Part shown: positions 34,870 through 45,575 of the stretch, one piece after another | Layout of the letters: each line of letters begins with the position of its first letter | How positions within the stretch are numbered: position 1 is the first letter of the stretch | NCBI GenBank assembly: GCA_010015655.1 | Contig: ML976680.1 | Span: forward strand, 232,260-296,259 | Direction: 5' to 3' | Origin: Bimuria novae-zelandiae CBS 107.79 | Lineage: Eukaryota > Ascomycota > Dothideomycetes > Pleosporales > Didymosphaeriaceae | DNA length: 64,000 bases | Translations under genes and position numbers: made by a program | The notes under the pieces: generated by a model | Told to the model about the DNA's origin: nothing | What the model saw: only the letters and a program-made list of their open reading frames with translations | Database searches by the model: none

Positions 34870-36313
34870 ATGATGCACCTCTTTGACTTCCCTGAAGAGA
34901 TCTTCTCAAAAATACTTCTTCACGCAAGCCTTGCTCGAGGGGTTAAGCGAGCTTTAAGGTTGAGGCTTGTATACAGTAGGTCCTGCTTTCCCCAAACCCG
35001 TTGCTACACCTAACGGTTTCTACATAGAGCTATTCTCTCAAGCACTCCCGCCTGCGCTCTTTGAGTCACGGTTGCTCAATTCTTTCAAAACAGATGAGAT
35101 ATTGTCTGATTGGGCCATTAAGAATGATCACGGCGCCACCAAATTGTGGCACTCCTATCTTGTGTATCGAGTTCACAATGAGATTCGCTAGCCCTGTCAG
35201 CGCCGCTATCTGGATCTTCGCCTCGTCGCTTAACGAGTTTGTGAGGAAACTGGGGCAGACATAGAAACTATGATTAAAGCTCTCTGCTGGCCGGCATTAA
35301 AACAGTGTACGCTCCTGTACATTAATTCGAAGCTAGAGAAAGAGCCACTGAGCCCTAATCTCAACCTCTTATGCGCCGCGGCGTATCTGAACCACATTTC
35401 CGTAGCGCAACGTCTGCTTTGAGAAGGCTACTCTCCCCACACAGAAACCCACCTCTTTCTGTCACCTATAGAACTTGCCGCATAGGCAGGAAATGCCCAG
35501 ATTCTCCAAATGTTTCAAGAGAATGTTCCTGAACTGGAAGGTCTTAACCCCGCATATGTACTTAATACAGCATAGAGAGGGAAGGTAGGGCCAGCTTCTA
35601 TCAGGGGAGCTGCAACTTAAGGAGATATTGAGGTGGTTTGTCTGGCGATCTACCCCCCTTTATATGCAGCACCTGAAAGCACCAATTTTGTCGACCAAGT
35701 TTTCGGAAGCTTCGATCGCCGTAGCTCCACAGGGGTTAAGCTCAGTATAGCGCAATCAGCCACAAGAGATGTTGAGGTGTATAAATACTTAGAGGGATTT
35801 TTTTCCGGGCCTAGAAACCTGTCAAGTAATCTAACAAAGCATGCTTGGTTAGGAAATTTTGAAATGGTGCGTTATCTACTAAATGCTGGCGCCGACATTC
35901 GCGGAGTCTCTGGTCGACTTGGGCCCCTTGCAGAAGCTTGCTAACAATGCCACAAAGACGTCGTTGATCTCCTACTTGATCGAGGCGCTGATCCGCACTT
36001 CATCAGAGACGAGAATATTGTGAACGGAGACAGTGCAATGCATGTAGTAGCAGCCTCTGGAAGCTTAGCCATAGTACACAAGCTTATTGCTCGTGGTGGT
36101 GATTTGTTCTTTATGGATATGGGTATTGAGATGGGATGCCACACTTTGTATTCAGCGGTGCTGCTTAAAAATACGGAAATGGTGAAGTATCTGGTGGCCG
36201 CGGGTGTTAATTTGAAGATCTACGGGGAGACAGTACTTCGGGCGGCTTTATTAGAGGGTCTTGACTTAATGGTTGAAGTGCTACAAGGAGAAGGAGTGAG
36301 TTTCAGTTTATAA
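34870..36313 (+). pseudogene. F-box-like/ankyrin-repeat gene, RIP-damaged
   Basis: The start MMHLFDFPEEIFSKILLHAS looks like the short F-box-like N-terminus common in fungal ankyrin proteins. After RALRLRLV the reading shifts by one base (a lost or damaged intron) to a frame that runs to 36,313. That frame reads LFSQALPPALFESRLL, LNLLCAAAYLNHISVAQRLL, FEMVRYLLNAGADIRG, KDVVDLLLDRGADPHF, AMHVVAASGSLAIVHKLIAR and NTEMVKYLVAAGVNLKIYGE, i.e. ankyrin units. At least seven stops interrupt it, including TAA 35,941, almost all explained by CAA/CAG/CGA to stop. The protein would have been about 480 residues. Ankyrin units bind other proteins. The specific role is unknown. Confidence 0.75.
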
Positions 36314-37725
36314 TAGGCTAAGTGGCTTAAGGATAGTTGTGGTTTAACTTAAAAGAGGCACCTGAAGTATAAAAAATAATTCTAAGCAACCAGTATATGG
36401 CCCCATGTTCTCAATTTCTAGCATGTTAATAACTATTTGGAAATAGAGTATACTGGTTTGCGGGTTGGACAAAGCATATAGACAGTATTGCGCTAGTTCT
36501 CAAGATAACAAGGATCTCTCAGTCCGTGTGTACAGGCCAAATTCAAAAGCGTTTATATCCTCTGGAGCCAAAGGGCTTATAAAGTAGAGAAAGTGTTTTG
36601 GGAAGGGGCTCAGATTCAGATAAGGGATTAGGTTCACAACGTTTCTATATATCAAAAGTAATCCAGATTAATACGCTCATTTACAAGTGTTAATATGTTT
36701 TAATAAAAACTTAGTACATTAGGATGCCACCGCGACCCCTACCAGCGGCCCTTTGAGTCCGGATTCGGGAATTCATGAATAAGTTCCTCTCATAAACATG
36801 TCGCCAAGTCAGAAACGGCGCTGAATACGCACTCTATAATTCAATAGTTTTAGGTTGCTAGAGCTCATTTCAGGACCCAGTCTATACGCCAATATTTATT
36901 GCAGACCGCAGGACTACCAGTTAGACTCAGCACCGCCATATAAAGCTCTATTATATATGTGTAGCAATAAGAAGTATATATACTAGATATTATTAAATAG
37001 TTTGCTCTTTTATGTTTAACTAAACCTTCGAGACGCGTTGCGTCGCCTACAGTAACCTCGGAGTAAAGAATTATTTGGATTAATGCAATATGCATTAACT
37101 AAAATAATAGACGAGAAAAGCATTCAGGTGCCTCTTATAAAAACCATATATACTAGAGTAGAATAGGTGATTGCTTGGCTTGGTAAAGAGACATTTAACA
37201 GTTGAATAACTCTTGATTTTATTCTATACTTAACCTAGGTTATTAAGTTTAACGTTGAGTCTACCTAGCTATTCTACCTTAAAAATTACAAGTTACTTTG
37301 GCAAATAATGTCCTTGTCTACTTGTTCTTCCTCAAAGAATTGCTAAAGATTTGAAAGAATCGCTAGCAGAGGAGCTGCTATAAGCTACATATAATATACT
37401 AACAAATCCCTAGAAGGCTGCAGAACTCACACTAATATTTATAATTAAGAAAAAGACACTATTTACTAACAGCCGTTAACCCAATCCTCTAACCAAAATA
37501 CCCATTAAACGTCACACTTAAGCTAGATAACTATAGTTTTTATTACACAACAAAGAATAGTATGCCTAGTCTTTAGCTTCTTAATTCGGTCCTGGAAAAA
37601 GTCCCTTTGCCGCTTGCAGGATGTAGGCTCAGAAGCAATATCTTGTGCATCTACATTAGATAGCTTGCTAACAAAGATTAGTGAAAATGTATCTTCTGTG
37701 GACTAAAGTCGGCTTTAACGGCACA
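36314..37725. other. AT-rich spacer, nothing recognised
   Basis: TA-rich sequence with stops in all frames. A 76-codon minus ORF at 36,865-37,095 and smaller ones have no features. No terminal repeats were found. It may be RIP-erased repeat DNA. Confidence 0.4.
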
Positions 37726-40409
37726 TTAATGGTCGACATAGTGTACATCCAATGCATGCCTCATAAAATAGTGCATCCCATTCAGCTTCGTAGAACAGGA
37801 AGGGTGACGGCATTCAAACTCACCCTGATACTGGGGAACCTTGAAGTGTACCATAACGTGCTTCTTAAGGACGTCTTTTCGCGGTATATAGCGCATGCGC
37901 CTTTCGTACAAGAGCTCCTCTTGACCTATACAGAGAAGACATACAGGGTGTGGAAGGATTATTAGGTATAGATAATAAGACTGGGCATCGGCGACTCCCT
38001 TGCTTCTAGATACGGCGGGCTTAACCCTCTCGAATCTAATGTTCAGCCCTGTGGGCTTAGTTGTGGGCCCACCTGCTCTCAAGGATGTCACTAAATCTTT
38101 TTCAGAATGCACCTTTTGTTTACAAGCCTTTGGGCGAGGGGTTTCCTGGCGGCGGCACAGTTAAGCTAGAGTGTAAATATATTAGACGCGAGCTTAATCG
38201 TCCTTGAAAGGTTTAGAGAGCATGTTAGCTACAGTAGCACGCTCTTGCAGTTCGAATTCTAGGGTTGGCAGAGTAAGGATCTCGGTTGCAGGCTTCCCAC
38301 TAAGCTGCTCCCTAATCTCAATAGCATCAATTGAGTTGTGGAACGTTCGGATCGCCCCTTTTAGGTGCTCTCTACGTAACTGCTCTGTAGTACTGCCGAT
38401 CCTACAGCTGGTCGACTTATAGGCTGTATAAAGCGGAGTTCCTTGAGCCTTCACGAGTGGCCGGAAGCCTTGTCTATATAGCTCGCGCTTGTAATTATCC
38501 CTTTCCTCGCGGAGTGCCACAAGCAGCGGGTGGTTGCGCACCTCCTCTTGTTGCTCGTCATCCAGTTCGACTGGCGCACACCGATCTTGTGATAAACCTA
38601 TCCTGGCAACGGACCGAACCAGGTCCTCTTGAGAAGGTGTACCAAAATAGATTAATTAGAAGTCGCGTGCGATGTGCGTTAGCGTATAATATTTTTTGTA
38701 GGTTTCGCTGCTGTGACCTATAGTCTGGTTTCGGTTTGTGGTAGGAAGAGCCTCTGGCAGCGTCTATTAGCTTTGGCACAAAGAACTAAGTTATTCGCAA
38801 GGGTCCCCTACTATTAATATTATCCCCAGAAGCTTGTTGTAGCTAGTAAAGCTTAACATTTTCTTTAAATCCTGCAACACGGCCTAGTCAAACAAAAATT
38901 TCCCGATATTTTCAGTAAGGGAACGCTGATAGTAGAAGGGCACGGCCACCCTTTACCGTGCTTTAAATATTACAAAAGAAAGGCTTGTCAAGCTTGTCCT
39001 CCTTCTATCTAATGCAGAGAACCTTGCGTTCTGCTGGTATCTCAAGATCAAAGATTTGTTAAATAGTGGAAAAACTATTGTGGAATGCACCCTGCCTAAA
39101 GCCGATGGCTAGCAAATACGACACTATACAGTACGCAGGCAACCCCTTAAGGTGAAATGTAAACTTCTTTCTAAAGGGCAAATAACAAATTAACAAGACA
39201 TAATAATCTTTATAGTATAACCTACGGTGTTCTGTCTCTCTCCTTGTTCTTGACGTGCACCAGGTTTATGTTTGCCACAAGAACGCTTCGTCTGTGATCT
39301 GTGAGACTGGGGACCTTTATAAGTGACACATCTTTAAAGCAGAGCGCTTTATTGCTTCCTTTGTTGCTTGCACTCTCAACAAGCGCTCCTGGTCGTGTAG
39401 CGGTAGCTGCACTTAAGAGGAGGAGGGCCGAAATCTGCACGCGAATAAAGCTGTGCAATGGCTTTTTATTGTCTACATAAAGAGCATGCAGGATAGCAAA
39501 GAGGTCCTAGACATACATAGCCAGCTTGCCCTTCTTTGACCTGTCTAGTTGGAGCTCTGGTAACCACTGCATTAGGTTAGGAATTAATTACTAATTAGGG
39601 GATTGTAGGGCCTAATGAACTCTGCGCACATCTTTAAGGACCTTATTAGCTATTGCATGGCCTACAACTTAATTGTAATATATACTAATCCGTTTCTAAT
39701 AAGCTTCAATTGCACTTTCCTTCTTGATTCGGGAATGCTTTGTTCGCCATTCTAGATACGTCTTAAATACGGCTGGGTTGTATTTGCGTAGCTGGGCCTT
39801 TGGAGACAGCCCTGTCACTTTTTGGACTATAAGGCAGTATCTGAGTATTGTTAGTCTAAGTTATGTAAATAACCTCTATAATGCTTGCCTTTTCTAGAAT
39901 CGGCTTTCTGTCTTCTATAGTTCTGTTGTTCTATTAGAGTGTCTTGGTCTCGCCGGATCTTGCTTCTGATGGTAGGCTATTCTCTCCAGTATCGCAGCTG
40001 CTTTAGAACCTGGTGGATCCCGCTCTCTATCCCGTTCTACATCTAAGCCGATGCTGCTGTCTCTGCAACTGTCGGTTTCTGCGTCCGCTGGTGATCCAGC
40101 ATCTGTGTCTAAGGTTGAGTGTGTGACTGGTTCGAGATCTTCCTCGCAGACGAAGCTAGAGCCACAGTCTGACGAGGGTGTTGCGGGGGGTGACGGGTTT
40201 TCATAGATCAGCACAGCGATTGAGGTAGGAGGATTGTTGCGGCATCGTCTCTTCGTTCTACTCGTAGCGATGGTAGAGACGGCTGCAGGCACGGCGCGGG
40301 AGGTGCCAAGTCTACGGCTGCGTCGAGCCATCGTCGCCGTGTCGCGAGCAGGTCGGCGAGGTCGAGGAAGGCGGCTGGATGCGCGAGGTATGCGTTGCAA
40401 TGGTTGCAA
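37726..40409 (-). pseudogene. DUF3435 tyrosine recombinase (Crypton/Starship-captain-like), degraded
   Basis: Minus-strand blocks follow family order. The basic, Ser/Pro-rich N-terminus (40,409-39,915, ATG at 40,409 or 40,331) is followed by a helical DNA-binding segment around 39,800-39,700 (FKTYLEWRTKHSRIKKESAI), then the catalytic core start at 39,458-39,222 with LLLLSAATATRPGALVESAS, whose R (codon at about 39,395) is the first catalytic arginine. Further blocks include RNHPLLVALREERDNYKREL (38,541). A C-terminal C2H2-like finger (FECRHPSCSTKLNGMHYFMRH) lies near 37,800. The second arginine block near 38,880 reads LQQASGDN where RRG is expected. Many stops show it is dead. DUF3435 enzymes cut and join DNA at short target sites, and some lead giant Starship elements. 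Confidence 0.75.
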
Positions 40410-40735
40410 TGGTTGGATCTGTAGGGGGAGGAGGCCTGGTAGGAGGGTGATTTATAGGGTTGTTCTAACAGAGGCCTGCGGAGCAGAAAGTGGAGGGTTA
40501 TTGTGCCTAATGGTAGTCTAGCAGCGTCGCTCGCGGCGGCGCTTGCCCTCGAGCACGGTGATGAGGGGAGGTAAGCCTGGCAAGGCGTGGGTAGCCAACG
40601 CGCTGCGCGCCGACGATCCCTGTCCAGGCACCGTCCGAGCGGCCAGGGTTATCGTTAAAGCAGCGAGCCTTTGGGGGTTAAGCGAGGTGGAAACGCCGCC
40701 AAAAGCGGCGGCAAACTACCTCTAAAAATGGATGC
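40410..40735. promoter_or_regulatory. GC-rich leader upstream of the DUF3435 pseudogene
   Basis: A GC-rich, CpG-rich island (with CGCCGCCAAAAGCGGCGG, a near-perfect palindrome at about 40,693-40,710) sits immediately 5' of the recombinase start and ends abruptly in TA-rich DNA. It is likely the original promoter or element terminus. No gene is recognised in it. Confidence 0.3.
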
Positions 40736-41550
40736 TTTTCCACCACCACTTGTATATAGGTAGGTATATTTCTAAAATAGTTTTTATCTTTTAGGAGCTT
40801 ATATCGCATTACTAATCTTAAGTACTAGTAATTTTATTATTTACTATTAAAGTAGACTAAGTTAAAAATCTTACGGTAGTAGCTTCTTTCTTAGCTTAAA
40901 ATAAGCTCTAGTATTAATCTCTTTAGTAGCTCTATCTATTAGTTTACTTTTAATAGCTAATTTATACCTTCTATTTTTTAAAAGTATTATTATATTATTA
41001 GGGGTTCTTAGCCCTTTTTTACTATTGTTTTAGTTAGTTTTCTTACTCTTTATAGTAGAGTCTAAAAAATATTTTAAAGGTTAATAAGTGCTTTAATCTT
41101 GTTTAGAAATTATTATATTTCGTTCTTATTAACACCTAACACCTAAAGTTTAGTTATAAATAAGGAGGCTATCCTTTTATTTTTTTACCTATTACTTTTT
41201 TATAAGTTAATAGTTTACTACGCATAATTGTTCGCGCTAAAACGTAGACCTTTAGTAAAAAGTCTTATTCTAATTTTTATAACTTCTTTATTTAGTAAAG
41301 AGAGTCTTATTACTATTAAGTGTTTATTAGGACTTCTTCTTAATAACTTACTAAGGAGAGTTCTATCTTCTTGCATGTCTAGGCGTCGCTTTTATAATAT
41401 TTATCTATATAAGTCCTTTAACTTTATATACTACTTTATAGCTTTAGTTTATAATTATATTTATAATCTACTTATCCCGCAACGGGTAAAAGTAATTAAA
41501 TTTAATATAAAAAGCTAGGTGCTTAAGGAGCTAAAGGTATTAAAAGAATA
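40736..41550. other. RIP-saturated AT-rich DNA, unidentified
   Basis: Extremely TA-rich, with no readable domain. A 96-codon plus ORF (41,228-41,518) is low-complexity and judged non-coding. It is probably a repeat into which the Gypsy LTR at 41,551 inserted. Confidence 0.4.
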
Positions 41551-42080
41551 TGTTAGGATCTAAGATCCCAGGAAGGCTGTGCCGGTTTTGTACTTAACCC
41601 CTTATGTTATTCGCTATGAATGACTGGTCATTTTGCGACTACGCCGCATGGCGCTAAGTCATGTGACTGCTCTGTAGAGAGCGCTCGCCAAAGAGCGCTC
41701 GCCAAAGAGCGCTCGCCAGAGAGCGCTCGCCAGCGAGCAGTCCAGGACATGTATATAGGAACGCGATAGTAGTCTTCTACTATCGTGTTTAACCTGTTTA
41801 CTAATCTATAGTTTAGATTTGACTTAGGCTCTTGTTAATTTAATTATACTATATATACTTTTAATACTAACGCCCTATTAATACACGTAAGCTATCAGTA
41901 CTCTCCTTACCTATATTATTAACACTCTTATCCGAGAACCAACCCTATTATCTCTTTAGGACTAGCTACCCCTTAGGAATTTAACAGAATACTTATAAAT
42001 TTAATAAAGAGTCTAAAGTTAAGCTTTAAGTGTTAAACTTATATATCTAGGGTTCGTATAACTAAGGATTAAGGATCCAA
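41551..42080 (+). mobile_element. Truncated Gypsy element: LTR plus start of internal region
   Basis: The LTR is 41,551-41,872 (TGTTAGGATCT to ACTAACG, the last base of the expected CTAACA being mutated). It shares its ends and its AACCTGTTTACTAATCTAT region with the LTR at 5,209-5,556. The internal leader also matches that copy (CCGAGAACCAACC at 41,932). Homology ceases near 42,080, where a pogo relic begins, so the rest of the element is missing. Confidence 0.7.
41679..41734 (+). repeat. Four tandem copies of a 14-bp unit in the Gypsy LTR
   Basis: GAGCGCTCGCCAAA is repeated at 41,679, 41,693, 41,707 and 41,721, the last two with one and two substitutions. Each unit contains the palindrome GAGCGCTC. 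The repeat lies in the LTR segment that is also repetitive, but of unrelated sequence, in the copy at 5,209-5,556. Confidence 0.9.
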
Positions 42081-42089
42081 GACAACAAC

Positions 42090-43000
42090 TGGGCGTAGCC
42101 TATTACATACTTAAGCTAAGCAATCCTAATATTATTATTTATCTAGCTAGAGGATAATATAGTAATAAAGATTTTATAATTTCTTACCTTAATATCCTTC
42201 ACCTAGCTTAATTAGATGTCCTGATTAGTAGCCTTATAAATAAGGCTTAGTAGTAGAGCTAATTTATTAGCGTAAATATATGCTAGGAGCGTAATCTACG
42301 TATAATTACTATTTTAAAATAATATCTTAACCTCCTTTTTCTTTTATATTTATCTGCTAAATATCTTCTTTTATCTACTAATAATACTAATTAGGTAGCC
42401 TTTTTTATCTATATTATAGATATAGCGAGGATTTATATAATATTAATTAATTTTACTATATAGAAAATAGAAATAAAGGTAATATTTATCCTCTAAATTA
42501 GCTTTGTGGCGATTACTATCTATGGCGGCTATCTATTATAAGATAAGATATATACTATATTAGTTAATAAAGCGGATAATTTAGCTCTCGCTAACTAGCT
42601 CTTTTGCCATTATAAAGGTAAAGTTCTATATTATTTCTCTAGTAGGAGGTGTATATCTCTTTATAAGTCTTTTATTATAACGCACAAGCTCCTGCTCTTA
42701 CTATAAGGTAAGCTTTTATTAATTAATTACTTGCTCTTCGCGTAGACGCGGTTTACCTTAATATCTTCGCGACGAAGTTAATAGCCAGACACCACGCTTA
42801 GCTGCAATTTTTCTATAGGAGAAATTCTCTCTAGGTTCTAACAATTCCAGCTCTGCAAGCGCGTCGTTAATTAGAGCTATATTGGTGGAGTTGTCGCGTG
42901 TTGAAGTAAAGGGTGTTTTGGTGTTTGTGTTGCATTGCGCGCACAAACACGGTAGGGCTCGTGCGCAATCCCACCGCATTTGTGACGTGCTCTCCAACAT
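42090..43000 (-). pseudogene. Pogo/Fot-like transposase relic D
   Basis: On the minus strand the start reads STNIALINDALAELELLEP then NFSYRKIAAKRGV, the pogo N-terminus. The initiator ATG (near 42,877) has become ATA, a G-to-A change. Downstream, RIP leaves only traces, ending near 42,150 with a block equivalent to SSSGWTNNDIGLAWLEQV. The 3' part is missing where the Gypsy sequence begins. GC-rich terminal sequence (TTGCGCGCACAAACACGG near 42,938) remains at the 5' side. Confidence 0.7.
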
Positions 43001-44274
43001 GTACCGTCTCGGATCTGGTGGTGACCGATCTACTCGCCCATTGACATATGTGGGGTGTTCTTCATTTAGTCTTCTTGTATCTATTCAGGTCGTTGAAGAC
43101 GATATATGAAAAGCTTGTATCGCGCAGCCGAAGACCTCGCTACTTCAGCTCAGAATGAATACTCACAGTGGATGCGCACCCTCTCACGAATCCAGATTGC
43201 TATATTGTTTATCCCATTAGAGCAGCTTTCTTGTATCATCACAGTCAGCTTCATGATACTTCTCCACAAGGGGGAGGCGCAACCCGCCGTGTTATCTTGT
43301 CATCGAGATTTGGAGGCCAATACTTCGATACAGCAACATGTTAGAAGTCTCTTCGACTGCATACGCGCTCACATCCACGGAGCAGCTTTGAGCAGTGCGT
43401 GGCCTAGGAGGATTCGCCCAGCCCCATGTGTTCATGCACAGCATTCGGATAAACGCCACATGTATATTTTGGCAGCTATCGGCTACCGCGCCTGTCATGG
43501 CATGGGTGAGACTGCTTCGAGAAGGTTTTGGATCCTTGTTCTTGCCCCGATGCGACGCCCTCGAGAAAATATGTGACCAGCAACCGCGGCCCGTGGAGCT
43601 GGGAGCGCGCGCCCCTCACCGCTCGTCTGGCTCTAGAAAAAGGAGGTATTCCACTACTAATAGGTCGGATGTTACTCGTATCATCATCAGACAACTATCT
43701 CAGCTTCAAAACAAGACGACCGACTGTCGCTCCGGTCAGGACTTCGCATTAAGAAGCTCGGCGGCGAGACTATATGTTAGAGTTTATCTTGATGTTTTGC
43801 ACTATGCAGGATTGTAAATGTTGAAAATGAACTGGTTCCGCGCCTTCCAAACTGATTAACAGCTAGGGACGTTCTATATCTTATTTATTCGAGAACGAAC
43901 ATGACACAAAAGCAGTCGCAGCGTCTGTATCGTACCACTTCGCCTTGTAGTGGCCTACGCTACGCCCTACAGTTTCCATATACTCCAATCCTGGTTCCCG
44001 CGTAAACAAACAACATGTTCCCTGCGAGCATCACTGTGCATATCTCATAGGAACCCACCTCGAGTCGACGCAATGCTATCACAGCAGGGTTGTACCTTGC
44101 GTCCCTGACGTAGGATTGATAAGCGACAGATCTCCCCATATGAGATGACAGGTCGCCCTTCTATCCCACATGCGCCCGTTTTGCGACCGAAGCTAATATT
44201 ATTTCCGTACGGCTCAGGTAGCCAGGCTCTGGAAGTCAATCGGACCTAAGGCTCTGGCAGCCGCCTAATTCAGA
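43001..44274. other. Intergenic with unassigned ORFs
   Basis: Composition returns to normal. Overlapping ORFs on both strands (the longest being plus 43,106-43,576 and 43,395-43,817) show no domain, no consistent frame and no splice pattern, so I do not call a gene. The right part is the promoter of the rhodopsin-domain gene. Confidence 0.4.
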
Positions 44275-45575
44275 ATGACCGCGCCGGCCGCTGCGTACTC
44301 GCCAGAGTACCTTGCTGAAGACATCGGCCCTACAATCGTGGCCACGGCCTCTCTAATGATCATCTTTTGTATTCTCTTTGTCGGCCTCCGGTACTACGCT
44401 CGCTATCTCACTTCCACCGCATTTGGCGCGGAAGATATAATAATACCTTTCGCATGGCTCGCAGAAGTCGGGCTTTGTATTGTTGGCATCGGTAAGCTTG
44501 ACCAACACTTGTAAGATAGAGGACATGCTCACGTTGTGACAGTTATGGTTAAGAAAGCCGGGACAGGTCGCCATACGGCATACAACCTGCAAACAGACCC
44601 TGCGAGACTCCCGGAGCACTTAAAAGGCATCATAATCGACGAATTTCTCTACCCATCGGCAGTCGCATTCCCAAAACTATGTGTCGTCATTTTGTATCTT
44701 CGAGTGTTCACGAACAAAGTCGAGCGCGTCATCGCCTGGGGGCTTGTGGGAGTTATATTCGCCGCATGGTTATCCTTTTTCGTCGCGACGTGCTTCCAAT
44801 GTACCCCGAGCGCGTTCAATTGGGATAAATCGATCCCGGGAGGCCGCTGCTTCGACACCGTAGCTTTCGCATACAGCAGCAGCGTGCCGAACATTGTGAC
44901 CGATCTTGTGGTCATTGTTCTACCCATACGAACGGTGCTAGAACTAAGGGTATCACCTGGAAGGAAGGCAGGACTGATGCTTATTTTCCTGACAGGCAGT
45001 GTGTAAGTTAGGTCTTTCCACGATAAAGCCTGTGCGCTGACGAAACATAGCGGCATCGTTGCCTCCATCGTCCGAACGGTTGTGTTTGCGCAGACGAACA
45101 TGTTAGAGGACATTACCTGTAAGCACACCCTCACCGCAATCGTAGCGCAACTACTGAATGCTCAGTCACAAACGTTCCTCTCATCAACTGGACCATCATC
45201 GAGCCAGGTCTCTACCTCCTCGCCGCCTGCGCACTGTCGTTCAAACCGCTCTTTCGCATGGTTGCCAAAACGCTGCATCTCAGTGCGGTCATCAACCATA
45301 CCAAATCAGCCATGAATAAGTTTTCACACAACAAGACCAACCGGACGCTACAGAAACATATTCACATGGAGACGTTCAAATCTGGTAGCAGCGGTGGATT
45401 TACAAAGCTGAATGATGGCAAGGATGGAGACGACAAAAAAGGGACGAGTGATGCGTCGATGAGCGTTATGGTCACGCGGACTATTGAGATTCAGAGCGAG
45501 GATCTGGAAGAGAGCAGCAAGGTGCGAAGTGGAAACCATGTGCATTACGATGCAAATGTTGGACGGGACGTGTAA
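44275..45575 (+). CDS. Fungal rhodopsin-domain integral membrane protein
   Basis: Four exons (44,275-44,491; 44,543-45,002; 45,051-45,118; 45,166-45,575), with GT-AG introns of 51, 48 and 47 nt, join in frame to give 384 residues. Hydrophobic helices are visible: TIVATASLMIIFCILFVGL, IIIPFAWLAEVGLCIVGI, VAFPKLCVVILYLRVF, VIAWGLVGVIFAAWLSFFVA, NIVTDLVVIVLPI, GLMLIFLTGSVGIVASIV and LYLLAACALSF. That is seven, with the charged tail inside. The CxPSAFNWDKSIPGGRCFD loop and the DLVVIVLPI helix are hallmarks of the fungal rhodopsin/SAT4-like family. The biochemical role of this family is mostly unknown. Some members are receptor-like. The tail (GDDKKGTSDAS...) is low-complexity. Confidence 0.9.

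Noticed and set aside
21016..40735. A complete Starship carrying the NLR as cargo
   Set aside because: No terminal repeats, target duplication or 5' boundary could be identified, and the recombinase is dead. Kept only as a testable idea.
41679..41734. Four 14-bp direct repeats as a CRISPR array
   Set aside because: Units are contiguous with no spacers, lie inside a retrotransposon LTR, and the genome is fungal.
43106..43817. Overlapping ORFs of 140-156 codons upstream of the rhodopsin-domain gene
   Set aside because: Two frames on one strand and one on the other are equally open. No motif, no introns and no conserved start support a gene.
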